DNA of 64,000 nucleotides from Galeruca laticollis. Lineage: Eukaryota; Arthropoda; Insecta; Coleoptera; Chrysomelidae. Under the pieces are notes generated by a model. That model did no database searches, was not told the origin of the DNA, and was given only the letters and a program-made list of their open reading frames with translations. Position numbers and translations under genes: made by a program. Shown piece after piece: positions 46,115-57,320 of this stretch. The stretch is from contig OY998176.1 of the NCBI GenBank assembly GCA_963921935.1, forward strand, positions 175,456,445-175,520,444, read 5' to 3'. The first letter of the stretch is position 1; the number at the start of each line of letters is the position of its first letter.

Positions 46115-46438
46115 TTAATATTGTGATGTAATAATAGCTGTCTTTAAAAGCATTTCAAAGGGGCATAAATAAGAAGAAGTAGGTGTGACAACCAATATCA
46201 ACTTAAAACAAAACCAGTGACAAATAAGCTGATGTCTCACCTTTTCTGGCATAATAACATAGACATATAGATAGTGAGTTCGGCAGGTAGCAATATTTGA
46301 ACTGTTTGCTCGATTAACTCCTTTTAGTTCAGAATCGACATTTTGGGTCTTTGTAGAGCAAATAGTGTTTTCTGTGTTTAATAGTGTAACAAGATTGTGG
46401 GTATCTTGAATTGGTTCATTAACAAACAAGGAATACAA
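46115..46438 (-). CDS. Hypothetical open frame, minus strand
   Basis: 107 codons starting MYSLFVNEPIQDTHN. No family recognised, no repeats or domain features; composition is like the surrounding DNA. It diverges from the plus-strand frame at 46693 with a 250 bp gap. May be chance. Confidence 0.15.
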   Translation of the reverse strand: MYSLFVNEPIQDTHNLVTLLNTENTICSTKTQNVDSELKGVNRANSSNIATCRTHYLYVYVIMPEKVRHQLICHWFCFKLILVVTPTSSYLCPFEMLLKTAIITSQY

Positions 46439-46692
46439 TTTACAATTCGTTTACAATGTTCCGCTAACACCGTCAACTTCACTCCCGTTACAGTTGTCCT
46501 GACTTAACAGGGAAAGAAGAATACCGAACCTAAGTCTAATAAACAGGGGAAAAAATAATATCTAACTAACTTAACACTGTCACTGTCATTACTATGTCAC
46601 TGCCATTAACGGATTCGTTACAATAGGTTAAGTTTCCCGACTTTTGCACATTTTTCAACTATTATACATAATTAAAATAGAAATACACTAAA

Positions 46693-46914
46693 ATGGAAAA
46701 TTCGGTGGATTTAAACAAATTAATAGCTATCAAATGTCCAGTTAATCAATATATTATTCAAGATAATAATTTCGCACCCCTAATGCAATACTACCACCAC
46801 TCTAAAAACGACAATTTTGACTTATGTTGTGCAAAACAATACTGTTCAGTACATTCATACTGTTTGCGCAACAGTAACATAACACGCAATCGAAAAGTAG
46901 ATTTGCTAATGTAG
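46693..46914 (+). CDS. Hypothetical open frame, plus strand
   Basis: 73 codons, MENSVDLNKLIAIKCPVNQY, cysteine-rich in the middle (LCCAKQYCSVHSYC). The start has good context (AAAATGG). No homology recognised and no acceptor or donor site defines an exon. Weakly supported. Confidence 0.2.
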   Translation: MENSVDLNKLIAIKCPVNQYIIQDNNFAPLMQYYHHSKNDNFDLCCAKQYCSVHSYCLRNSNITRNRKVDLLM

Positions 46915-47904
46915 ATGTGTTTAAAGTTGTGTGTTTATGAGATGTTAATATGTGGTTTAGTGTTTTCCATCCTTTTTTGCATGATATTTTCTTTTACAAA
47001 CAATTAAGATACCTCTCTTAGACAATTTCGAAGACAATATTATTCTTATTCAATTTAAATTTCTTTTAGTTTTGTTAAACGTACGGGTAAGATGTTCTTT
47101 TTTAAAAATTCTAATTTAAAATTTTTCTTTATTTAATGTTGTTGCAAACTGTTCTAAGATGAGTTAGATAAATTGATTAATGACTTATACTTTTTAGTAC
47201 GATCACTGAGCTTAGGTGTCAAGTTTTGTAGAAGTTTTGGAATATTTGGATGGTTTTAAAAACTCCATTTGTATTCACGAAATAGTTAATTACAAATTAA
47301 AATAAAGAGAATAATGGAATGTAATATTCCTTTAAATTAAGTGAACACACAAACATATTTCGCGATATAGCTTTCCAGTTCTCAATTTATTTTGCCAAGC
47401 TTTTCTTGCGTCGGCCATTTCGAATTATTCATTTTTATTTTTTTTCCACTCTAAACTTTCAGCAAATCGATGGACACTGAATTGTACGTCTTTATTTCTT
47501 ATCGATTTGCATTGCAGTACTGAGCAATATTGACGACTTCTGTCGCACACTTTTATTGACAAATATAAAAAGCGTTTCTTAAATTAAACATGACACTTAA
47601 AATACTAATATAAAATACGAAAAACACTGTCCAAAACACACGAAAAAAATGATAGACAAGCATCTAATCCAAACTAATCACACATCTAGACAAGTTAACT
47701 TTAACGCTGTGTGGTAGCGTATCGCTTAGCAAGAGATCCCAATTGGCAGATGTTAGTATACTTTTAACAAAAATAATACATATTTAACATACAACACTAA
47801 CATATTACTTTTCCGACCAAACCTATCTAATATGCGAGAAAAGTATTGGTTTACCCACAAAAAAGTTGTAATTGTGGATTTTTTTAAATTATTTTTACGA
47901 CATG
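46915..47904. other. No recognisable gene
   Basis: AT-rich; only short frames. Confidence 0.5.
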
Positions 47905-48480
47905 GTTTTGTTAGCACGGTGCAGCTTCCGGAGTGCAGCAAGTCACCAATTTTATTATTGAATCTTGTTCAGGCCATCTCACAAAAGAACCCTATTAATT
48001 TTCAGCTCACCAGATCCAGTACAACGGGTGCTATGGTACTTGAAGTACGACATTTTAGTCATTTTTGGTGAAATGTAAGTTTGTTAGCACGATACAGCCT
48101 CCGGAGGGCAACAGTTCACCAATTTTATGATTGAATATTGTGAGATACCCTGAAACATATCCAGTTATAAAATTGGTCAGTTGTATACACTTTGGAGGCT
48201 GCATCGTGCTAACAACCCGAAATTTCTCCAAAAATTAGCAAAAATGTGGCACTTCAAGTACCTTAGCACCAGATTTACTGGCTCTAGTAACGTGAAAATC
48301 AATAGACTATATCAGTGAGATGCCCTGAACAATATCCAATCATAAAATTGGTCACTTGTATACACTCCGAAGTATGTATCGTGCTAACAAACTGAAATTT
48401 CTCCAAAAATGACAAAAATATCGTACTTCAAGTTTCATATGTGAGATGTTTTGAACAATATTCAATCATAAAACTGTGCT
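47905..48480. repeat. Satellite-like units of about 175 bp in inverted arrangement
   Basis: GTTAGCACGGTGCAGC...CCGGAG (47907) and GTTAGCACGATACAGCCTCC (48077) are direct copies; reverse-complement copies occur with CTGCATCGTGCTAACAA near 48197-48213 and ATGTATCGTGCTAACAAA near 48373-48391. The ACTTGAAGTACGACATTTT block at about 48038 pairs with CGTACTTCAAGT at about 48419 and with a middle copy at about 48250. So two units face two inverted units around a centre near 48150. Confidence 0.85.
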
Positions 48481-48825
48481 TGTTTTGGCGACGTCATACA
48501 CACAGGATTTTCTTTCTAAAAACCTTTTTTTCGTGTTGTTCTTACTAAAAAACGTAAAAATAACTGAATAACTTTTTTGTTGTGGTCTTGTCTTGAACGA
48601 TACAGGGGATAATGTTTTGGAAGTTAAATTTATCTGAGGTGCCATTCAAAGCTTGCAGCCGTTCGTTTCAAACAAAAGAATTGATGTTATTATTTCACTT
48701 CAAGTAACTTCACTTCGTTTGCAAAAGGAAAATGACTAATATTTATATATCAAAGCTATAACTGTCAAATAATATTTTGATAAAGGCCAAACTGTCTCGA
48801 AATGTCTAAAATATAGTTCTATAAA

Positions 48826-48974
48826 AAACGTTATAGTTATTAAGGTACCAATGGCGTTATCAGCGAAATAACGCCAGGGGCCAACGGTTTGCATTCCGAG
48901 CGCCTTTGGCCTGAGAAATGTCGTTGGCCGAAGGCGTTATTACGCTTAACGCCCATGGTACCTTCAACGTTTTA
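48826..48974. repeat. Large imperfect hairpin
   Basis: Outer arms AAGGTACCAATGGCGTTATC (48842) and GCGTTAACG-like ...CCCATGGTACCTT (ending 48964), extended by AAAACGTT / AACGTTTT outside. Inner stem GGCCAACG / CGTTGGCC at about 48890-48897 and 48921-48929. Ends about 170 bp before the ATG at 49143. Confidence 0.9.
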
Positions 48975-49142
48975 TGTCATCCTTGTAAATAACAGTAATT
49001 TTATAGTAATGTAAATTTTTTTAAAGTATTCCCGACAGAACGTCTCGGTAGCGTTGGCTTACATGATAGGTATTTGCTGATTGTAACTGCGGTAACGCAA
49101 ACTCCAATTAATTTCATATTGTAAGCGTGCGTCGCGTCGTTC

Positions 49143-49659
49143 ATGATAAATCAAGAAGTTGATAAATTACCTGAAATCGTCCTACTGAGAGCAGCAAAAG
49201 CTGTGGAGGCATCAGTGCTTTAAAAATCAAAATCGATTAACGACAAGGAATACTGCCGGTTCGACATTGGCTTACAAGATAACGATATAATAACAATTAA
49301 GGAGGCTGTCATGTTAGCCTATTTTCAGGAAATAGAACGTTTATAATCATTGTTTTGAAATTCGTCTCATCCCGTAGGCAAAAATACTGTCGGAAGTATC
49401 CCATCTAAAATATTTGGAGTTAGTTGATGCTACCTTGTGTACGGGACATTGTCTGCGGCATATATTTCAGTCAGATGTTAGAGGCAACATGACAGGTTTA
49501 ATGCATCTGGAGGGGCGGTGGAAGAGCTCTTCGGAGGCGCAGGGACATATAGACGATAGCAAATGTTGGAAGCGAAAGAATGCTCGTTTGCTGGCTGGTA
49601 TGCACACGTTGTCCATCCAGCAAAGTACATCAACTGTCACGGCATGTGAAAAAGATTGA
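49143..49659 (+). pseudogene. Tyrosine recombinase (Crypton-like), N- and C-terminal pieces
   Basis: 49143-49346: MINQEVDKLPEIVLLRAAKA, in-frame TAA at 49221, then KSKSINDKEYCRF and IKEAVMLAYFQEIE, matching the KS+..Y...+..F...LLAYF pattern of the SAM-like domain seen at 39327-39097. 49414-49659: CTGHCLRHIFQSDVRGNMTG, then EGRWKSSSEAQGHIDDSK, matching the C-terminal catalytic block GHCLRR...HGGWKSS..A.GYI.DS of these recombinases. The arginine of HxxR is kept, but the catalytic tyrosine position carries His (QGHIDD for .GYI.D) and the HGGW motif is altered. The central part is deleted. Dead, but it shows which kind of enzyme the hairpin elements belong to. Confidence 0.6.
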
Positions 49660-49845
49660 CGTGGGGAGGTAGGAACCTGGTGGCATTCATCTTTCAGGGG
49701 ATTTTCATTTAATTTATAATAAATTTGTGAATATGTGTAAATATGTTCACATTTATTTGCGGGCGTTTTTAAAAATAGCGCCCGTTGCTACCAAAACTGT
49801 CGCTGCTTAGAGAGCGTTATTTGCCATTTAACGGTTCTTAAATTA

Positions 49846-50080
49846 GATATGTTATTACTATATAATGAATAAGGATGAGATAAATCATCAAGTTTGATCT
49901 AAAATCAAGAACATTTATTCAATAATACAAAAATTAAACTGTATCAAATCACTTGTCAGATGAATATGAATTGGAGGTCTAAAATTAAATTGTAAGGATA
50001 AAAATTTGGCGTTTTGTCCTTAGTTACCGAGATATTTATAAAAACAAAGATCTAAAATTCAATCTGTAGGAGTTTCAATA
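49846..50080. other. No gene seen
   Basis: AT-rich sequence between the recombinase element and the Penelope fragment. Confidence 0.5.
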
Positions 50081-50082
50081 TT

Positions 50083-50345
50083 TCAAACAATTGGTCGAAG
50101 AGGTATGTTCGTTTTATGCAGTTTTTGGTAGCCCATATATTTTATGATTTTTAGATGTTGCGTATTTTTTGAAGAAATAAAAAGTTGTTCTTCCCAAGAT
50201 CGATTTAGAGTACTATTTGGTTTTTGGTACAAATTCTTAGAATCTTGTTCAATTGTTTTGTAAGCTGTTTCATCATTTAATAACGTCATCATATCAGAAC
50301 AATCTTGTTATGTCATAATAACAGTTGAATTATATTTGGTTTGCT
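50083..50345 (-). pseudogene. Penelope-like reverse transcriptase, N-terminal scrap
   Basis: Minus strand: NSTVIMT then, after a frame break near 50310, MMTLLNDETAYKTIEQDSKN and YMGYQKLHKTNIPLRPIV. The LLND..TY.....D and YG.PK.HK...PLRPIVS motifs are characteristic of the start of the Penelope-like RT. The rest of the RT is absent. Not colinear with the GIY-YIG fragment at 58.2-58.5 kb, which would have to lie on the other side, so these are two separate insertions. Confidence 0.7.
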
Positions 50346-51245
50346 TCATAATATCATTGGTTTCAATTATATTGTGATATTTAATATTTCCTTGTTGTTT
50401 TTGGTTTTCAATTTGATTTTAAAAACGCAATAGAACAAAAATCAGGCAAATTCATTCAAGAATGTATATTTGTTGCTTAGACTATTTCTTCTGTATTCTA
50501 TTAAATATTTGGAGTACTTTTTTCGATTGTGATTCCAAGCGAATATTTTTTAACCTTAATTCGACTTGACTTTACAATAATGCCAATTCGCATTGGTTGA
50601 CATTGTTCGTGATACAATAACTAACAGTTATACTGCTCTACCAATCGGAAAATTACATGAATTCACGAAACTTAACAATACGCCCTTTTGTGAACGAAAA
50701 CAGAAAAATTTATTGGTAATGGATGCAGGGGCGTTCAGAACATATTTTTCTCATTCAACATGTTCATACATGCTCTGTCATATAATTTTATAGTATTATT
50801 AATGCCTATTAACAGATAACTCCTTCCTTATTTATCAATCATTGATACGTCCAAAATTTGATGATGCTAATATTAAATAATGTATTGATACACTACCAAA
50901 AACACATTCTTAATTAGGTAAATTATTCTCACGATTAATCATTCATTAATTCATGGGCGACAAGTCAAATAGCAGGTTAGTCACTGGTTATCTACTGAAG
51001 TGCACTCATGTTTACATGACACTAGCTCTCTGGAGCCAATTCGATGGGCACTATAGATGTTTGTAAAAATTGTCATTGTTATCAGTTAGAACATTGAGAA
51101 CATTTTGCAAAATTTCTCTCTGAAATCGTCAAATTTGAAGCTCTCCAGGAAAAATTCGTACGTAAGAATGGAACAGTGAGTAGATCACAGTGAGATGAGG
51201 ATTGGGGAGAGCATCATTTTAGTTAATTCAAGAATTGTGATCTCA
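50346..51245. other. No recognisable gene
   Basis: One short plus-strand frame (50593-50793) with no family features. Confidence 0.45.
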
Positions 51246-51250
51246 GAACC

Positions 51251-51407
51251 TGATATAATTAGCAGTGATATAGTTATCAGTGTTGATTAGATAATGTTTT
51301 TTTTATTTGACAGTTACTCATTACAGTTTATGTGAATTGTTTACTCAAAATGATACTTGTATTTTAGTTCAGTAAAACCTCATTAAGACAGGTTTTGCTT
51401 TATAACA
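51251..51407 (+). repeat. 5' LTR (51-55 kb element)
   Basis: TGATATAATTAGCAG ... TTTATAACA. Its start is a 15 bp tandem duplication (TGATATARTTAGCAG, TGATATAGTTATCAG). The AATAAA-like signal present in the 3' LTR is CAGTAAA here. Confidence 0.95.
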
Positions 51408-51445
51408 ATTTATTCAACTAATAATAATAAATACTAATCAAGACA

Positions 51446-52441
51446 ATGGACAAGTATTTCAAGTCTGAACGATTTGAAGTCGAATACACCTCACATTGTG
51501 CCACTTCCCAATGGACTCACTGGAAGACCACCTTTGAAACCTTTGTTAACACAATTGCTGCTAAAGAAACTGACAAATTACTATTACTCTACAATCATGT
51601 GAGTCACAACATTTTTGAACTCATCAATGACTGCAAATCTTATGCTAAGGCTACAGAAATATTAGACTTTCTTTATATAAAACCGAAGAATGAAGTGTAT
51701 GTGAGGTACAGACTTATGACTAGACGTCAACAGTCAGGGGAAACTGTAGATCAGTATATACAATCATTAAGAGCTTTAAGTGCAGACTGTGGTTTTAAAG
51801 CAGTGACCGCTGAGAAGTACAGGGACGAATACATTCGAGATGCTTTTATTAATGGACTAATCACCCCTAGTATCCGACAAAGACTGTTGGAAAATATAAC
51901 TTTAGATTTAGAAGAGGTATTTAATAAAGCACGTGCCCTCGAATTAGCACAAACATTTTCTGAGTCTTTTAATACCCTCCAACCACAGTTAGCTTCAACG
52001 TCAAATAGTGAGACTCATGAGAAATCCTTATACAGTCCCTTTACTTCTGCTGCAACCAACAAGTCGAAATAATTCTTCTGTGGATATAAACGTCATATGC
52101 GTTTATCTTGCCCTGCACGTGAAGAAATATGCAAACTGTGCAATAAAAAAGGACATTTCTCTAAGGTTTGCAGGTCATCCAAGTCGAAAACCTCTGCTGC
52201 CGCAAAACAATGTGACGACTCTTTGGAAGAAGACAACTTTCCAACTTTTGCATCAGTTCAAAACATTAATTCTCGAAAGTCTAAAATTTCAGCGGCTTCA
52301 CCGACTAGTCTTTCCAAGTCAGTAATCACATTAACCATTAACGGATACTCGGCGGAAGCACTCATCGACACCGGAAGTACAGAAAGCTACATCAGTGACT
52401 TGTTTGCCGCAAAGCTGAAGATCAAATTGCACCCGACATAA
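51446..52441 (+). pseudogene. gag with zinc knuckles and protease start
   Basis: Open from ATG 51446 (MDKYFKSERFEVEYTSH) through a capsid region with the retrotransposon gag pattern (VYVRYRLMTRRQQSGETVDQ, FINGLITPSIRQRLLE) to TAA at 52070-52072. The same frame continues past the stop: FFCGYKRHMRLSCP and CKLCNKKGHFSKVC (two zinc knuckles) and then ALIDTGSTESYISDLF, the aspartic protease active site, to another TAA at 52439-52441. Both stops are in frame, so only point changes separate it from an open frame. Confidence 0.88.
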
Positions 52442-52453
52442 TCGAAGGTCATT

Positions 52454-55164
52454 ATGGCTTCATCCTCATTACTGGTACCAGTTAAAGCTTACTGTTATGG
52501 AGATTTGGAAATTCTTAACCATTCTTATTCTATATTCAAGCTGAGTGTCCTCAAAAATTGTTGTGCAGATATTATTCTCGGACATGACATTCTTAAACAG
52601 CACTCGAATTTGTCAGTAAACTTTGGCGGTGACAGACCAACTTTGAATGTAAGTAGCTTTTTAGCATGTGCTAAAGTTGGGACAGCGTCCCTCTTTGAGC
52701 ATCTAGCGCCCAATTATCGCCCTATTGCTGTTAAATTAAGAAGGTTTTCCAACGATGACGAAAATTATATTAGGTCACACGTTCAGAGTCTCCTGAAAGA
52801 TGGAATAATTGAAGAAAGCCTATCCCATTGGAGAGCTCAAGTACTCATTGTAAATGGCACTCACAGAAAAAGAATGGTCGTTGACTATTCTCAAACTATC
52901 AACAAATATACAATGCTAGACGCATACCCATTACCATCAATTGAGAAAATTGCATCTAGTGTGGCCAAATACAAATTTCATAGCACTATTGACCTGAAAA
53001 AAGCATACTATCAAAACCCCACCAGGAAGGAAGACCGGCCGTTTACCGCATTTGAAGCTGCTGGAAAACTTTGGCAATTCAAGAGAATACCTATGGGCGT
53101 AACCAACGGCGTTGCTGCTTTCCAAAGAAAAATTGATGAAATAATTTCGAAAGAAGGTCTTCAAGGAGTTCATACCTACTTAGATGACGTGACAGTAAGT
53201 GGGAAAACACAATCCGAACATGACGGAAACCTAGAAAAGTTCTAGAGGTATGTAAGAAATACAATTTAACCATCAATAAAGAAAAATATAAATTTAATTT
53301 GCAATCAATCAAGCTTTTAGGATATCTTATAGAAAATAACACCTTTCGCCCAGACCCTGATCGTTTGAAACCATTATTAGATTTCCCAATTCCTCACAAC
53401 AAATCTCCATTGCAACGGGCACTTGGAATGTTTTCTTACTATTCCAAGTGGATACCTCATTTTTCTGACAGAATTCACAGGTTAGTTAAATGCAAGACTT
53501 TCCCTCTTGATCCAATTTTAGTCAAAGATTTCAATGATATTAGATCCTGTATACTCAAAGCATTTGTAGTTAACGTAGAAGAAAACTCTCCATTATGTGC
53601 TGAAACCGTTGCCTCTGATGTTGCTATAGCTGCTATTCTCACTCAGAACCATAGACCAGTTGCTTTCTTTTCGAGGACGCTATCGAAGAGCGAACAAAAT
53701 CACCCTGCAGTTGAAAAGGAAGCTTATGCAATAATGGAATCTCTCCGTAAATGGAGATATTACTTAATCGGACGTAAATTACAACTAGTAACTGACCAAA
53801 AATCTGTTCCCTACATGTTTGACTTAAGACACGCCGGGAAAATAGAGAATGAAAAATTCACCAGATGGCGATTAGAGTTAGCCCCGTACAATTTCGATAT
53901 AACTTACAGGCCCGGTAAAGAAAACCTAGTGGCTGATGCATTTTATAGATTTTGCTGCACATCGAGCACATACTCTAAATTGGAAGAAATTCATAATTCC
54001 CTATGCCATCCTAGTATTGCACGAATGAATCATTACGTTAAAGTTCAGAATCTGTCCTATACATTAGACGAAATCAAAAATATGACGGCAAAATGCAAAA
54101 TATGCGCAGGAATAAAACCAAGATTCTACAATAAGAAAACCAACAGCCTTATTAAAGCTACATCACCTTTTGAGCGCCTTAGTATTGATTTTAAAGGGCC
54201 ACCCCCGTCAAGTACTCGTCATAAATATTTATTGACGGTCGTTGATGAGTATTCTAGATTTCCTTTTGCTATCCCGTGCACCGATCTATCAGCTTGAACC
54301 GTCATACAATCACTATCACAATTATTCTCAGTATTTGGTTATCCCACGTACATCCATTCCGATAGAGGCACGTTATTTGTATCAAGAGAATTCGAGGCAT
54401 TTCTACACTCCAAAAATATAGCCACTAGCAGGACAACTCCCTACAATCCCTGTGGGAATGGGCAAATTGAAAGATATAACGGCATAATTTGGAAAACTAT
54501 ATCCCTTGCTTTGAAGTCCAAACAGATGCCAGTAAATCAATGGGAGTAAGTACTACCGGAAGCTCTTCACTCAATAAGAACACTGCTTTGTACGGCAGCC
54601 AACGCTACCCCACACGAGAGGATGTTCTACCACAAGAGGAGGGGCGTCACTGGCACTGCCCTCCCATCGTGGCTTCTCTCTCCAGGCAAAGTTTTGATGC
54701 GGAACTTCGTTCGACAAAGTAAATACGACCCCTTGGTGCAAGAAGTCACGCTAGTGGAGGCAAACCCTGATTACGCCTTGGTCCGTCTCCCTGGTGGCAG
54801 GGAAACAACTGTTAATCTACGAAACCTAGCACCTGCAAGGGAATCATCAATGCAGTCTCCACTAGGCGAAGAACAAGAAGAGGAAAATCAAGCAGACAGT
54901 CCTCAAGCACAGAACGAAACTAATTTAGACTCTCCTGAATCTATATCTAGCCCACGAGAATCTGTATTAACCTATCAAGGATCTATATCTACCCCACGAG
55001 AACATGTATCAACCCCGGAAGAAGAAGGAGCAGAGAACCAAGACCAAGTGGACTTCTTATCTCAACCGATCGACCCTCCACAATACCAACCAACTAAGAC
55101 CTTTCGAAGATCGTCTCGTCCAACAAGACGTCCTGACTATTTGAAAGATTATGTTTCAAAATAA
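52454..55164 (+). pseudogene. pol: reverse transcriptase, RNase H, integrase
   Basis: Same frame as gag. Protease end (IILGHDILKQH), then RT: IIEESLSHWRAQVLIV, RMVVDYSQTINKYTMLDAYP, STIDLKKAYYQ, GVTNGVAAFQR and catalytic HTYLDDVTVSG. A lost base at about 53243 shifts to the frame 53299-54297: RNase H with AIAAILTQNHRPVAFFS and LQLVTDQKSVPYMFD, then integrase zinc module (HNSLCHPS, CKICAGIKP) and LSIDFKGPPPSS with the first catalytic Asp. TGA at 54295-54297 and TAA at about 54547 interrupt; between them YIHSDRGTLFV and NGQIERYNGII supply the second Asp and the Glu. A serine/proline/glutamate-rich C-terminal tail ends at 55164 (LKDYVSK), 12 bp before the LTR. Confidence 0.92.
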
Positions 55165-55176
55165 AGTGGGGGAGAG

Positions 55177-55332
55177 TGATATAGTTAGCAGTGATATAGT
55201 TATCAGTGTTGATTAGATCATGTTTTTTTATTTGACAGTTACTCATTACAGTTTATGTAAATTGTTTACTCAAAATGATACTTGTATTTTAGTTAAATAA
55301 AACCTCATTAAGACAGGTTTTGCTTTATAACA
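55177..55332 (+). repeat. 3' LTR (51-55 kb element)
   Basis: Pair of 51251-51407; contains AAATAAAACC, a polyadenylation-like signal, 45 bp before its end. Confidence 0.95.
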
Positions 55333-55510
55333 GAACCCTAGAGAATTCAAATCTTTCGTAAAGTGTCAATTAAGATCCGTCTAAAGTCATCTTAACCTGT
55401 CATCTAGCTTATGTATAATATACGAAAAATAATAATAATTCATTACTTTCAAACGAAAATAATTCACAATATATTGAAAATCTGAAAAATTGACATTTGT
55501 GTCGATAATA

Positions 55511-57260
55511 CAACCCGCGTCATATAAAACTGGTACACCTTTATTGTCCCTATGTAAACCAAACTTAACTAATCAAAATGACAATCAGTCACATGTGTCA
55601 AATCGCATTATCCACGATGCCAGCCCATTTAAGTGAATTTAATATAATGCGAATAATTTCCGAAATAGATGATTGTTGGTCTATTAGACGACTCGTCCAA
55701 GAGTTTGATAGAAGCAAAATTACGATTCAAATCATTAAAAAAATCAATCAAAATGTTAGCAGAAAAAGAGGAACTAGGAGACCATTTATAACTACAGCGG
55801 AGCTAGACGAAGCATTACCTGATTAGTTACGGGAAAATCCATTTCATACGGCAAGATATGAAAAAGTTGCAGTAAACTTTAATGCTTTCGTAACAACCGC
55901 ATGAAGAAGAATTAGAAAAACTAATTTAAAGATTTGTGCAGCCGCCCGGAAGTACAAACTAAATGAAGAACATAAACAAGGTAGATTAATATTTGTCTTA
56001 AATTAAATGTCAAACGATATATTCAATTTTTGGGGCAGGGTAGTTTTTTCCGATGAAAAAATATTCCAATCACATAACGACGGCCATATTAGAGTTTATA
56101 CACGACCGCCTCGAAGTAGGTTTAATGAAAATTATATTTCTTTTAATGATAAGTCTGAACGATTTTCTGTAATTTTTTGGGCTTGGATGTATAGCAATAG
56201 CAATGTGCTGGAGAATCGAAGGAAGATTTAGATCGGGTAATGTTACCGGGAAATCTTCCCAACGATAATTTTATTTTTCAGCATGACACTTGCTCAGTGT
56301 AAACTGCTCGCTCTGTACGCAGTTATTTTGCTAAAAATAACATTGACACGCTTCCATGGGTAAAAGTTCAGACCTTATTTCAATAGAGAATGGTAAAAAA
56401 TTTGAAAATTTAAATACAATTCCACGAAACAAAGAACACTTATGGACCCTAATAGAAGAGACCTGGGGAAGATTGACAGAAGATGAAAATTTAACATTAA
56501 ATTTAATTGACTCATTGCCTAGAAGATTACAAGAACTTATCAATAATCATGGAGCTATGACACGTTTTTAATTATCAAATGTAAACTTTCATGGCTAGTA
56601 TACTACCATGGTCTATAATCTATTTGTTAGTTCAAAGCTCGTGTCCAAATCTGTAAACTTTCTTCTTTTCTATTGAAATGTTATTGCTATTATTGAAATG
56701 TTATAGCTACAAATGCACAGTTCTTTAAATCAGGATTTCTAGTTTTTCTTAATGCTGTTGTTACTGAAGCATTAACGTTTTCTGCAACTATTGCATGGTT
56801 TACCGTAGTGAAGGGATTTTCCTATAAAGAATCTTTGTCTAGCTCTATTATAGTTAAAACTGGTCGTTAATTTCCTATTTTCCCTACAACAGTTTGATCC
56901 TTGTCTTACCTTTTTTTAAGTCAGTCATCTAATAAACCAACCAACTTCTATTTAAAAAAATATTCGAACTGGTAACAATGTAATAGTTTTGTATTTATTA
57001 CAATATCACACTATTTCTAAATTTAAGCTAGTTACTATTTGTGTATGAATGATATAATAAATTTTTGTTTTACTGGTTTACAAAATTTAATTTTATCATT
57101 ACATTTACTAACATTTTTGTTGAGCTGGCATAACTGCCTTAGAAATTGTACCATAACAGCTGACTTAGCATTGACACATTTTAAAAGATCAATTTAAACA
57201 TCTACAAAAACACTATTTTCGATTAATATAGTTGTACCAGTTTTATATGACGCGCAGTGA
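55511..57260 (+). mobile_element. Tc1-like transposon
   Basis: Inverted ends: CGCGTCATATAAAACTGGTAC at about 55516-55536 (one base longer block than quoted differs) and its reverse complement GTACCAGTTTTATATGACGC at about 57234-57253. TA at 55509-55510 on the left; the right TA is a few bases off (57262-57263), so the outermost bases are uncertain. About 1.75 kb, the usual Tc1 size. Confidence 0.8.
55578..56571 (+). pseudogene. Tc1-like transposase, degraded
   Basis: N-terminal part 55578-55826 (MTISHMCQIALSTMPAHLSE; paired-type helix-turn-helix, then RKRGTRRPFITT). After stops, LRENPFHTARYEKVAV and KLNEEHKQGRL, then 56007-56231 with VVFSDEKIFQSHNDGHIRVY, the first catalytic Asp, and RSRFNENYISF. 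FIFQHDTC at about 56272 holds the second Asp. After a frameshift, SSDLISIENGKKFENL (DLNPIEN equivalent) holds the Glu, about 34 residues from the second Asp (DD34E), and LIDSLPRRLQELINNHG closes the protein at 56571. Several stops; inactive. Confidence 0.88.
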
Positions 57261-57320
57261 TTATCGTCAGAATGACAGAAGCTACATTTCATGTGATACC
57301 TACCTGATGTTTAATAGCTA

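Larger units (their letters stand above)
48826..49845 (+). mobile_element. Internally deleted tyrosine-recombinase element with hairpin ends
   Basis: Large hairpin at 48826-48974, recombinase remnants reading away from it at 49143-49659, and a closing small hairpin at 49759-49790 (GGGCGTTTTT / AAAAATAGCGCCC) followed by GAGCGTTATTTGCC at about 49812, which repeats the GCGTTATT of the large hairpin's arms. The organisation equals that of 38685-39642. Boundaries are approximate. Confidence 0.6.
51251..55332 (+). mobile_element. Ty3/gypsy retrotransposon with short LTRs, complete, inactive
   Basis: LTRs 51251-51407 and 55177-55332 (156-157 bp), about five substitutions and one indel apart (about 3%). 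Target duplication GAACC at 51246-51250 and 55333-55337. Polypurine tract AGTGGGGGAGAG (55165-55176). The sequence directly after the 5' LTR is ATTTATTCAACTAATAATAA, with no TGG, so the usual tRNA 3'-end primer site is not seen. Coding order gag, protease, RT, RNase H, integrase in one long frame broken by stops. Confidence 0.95.
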
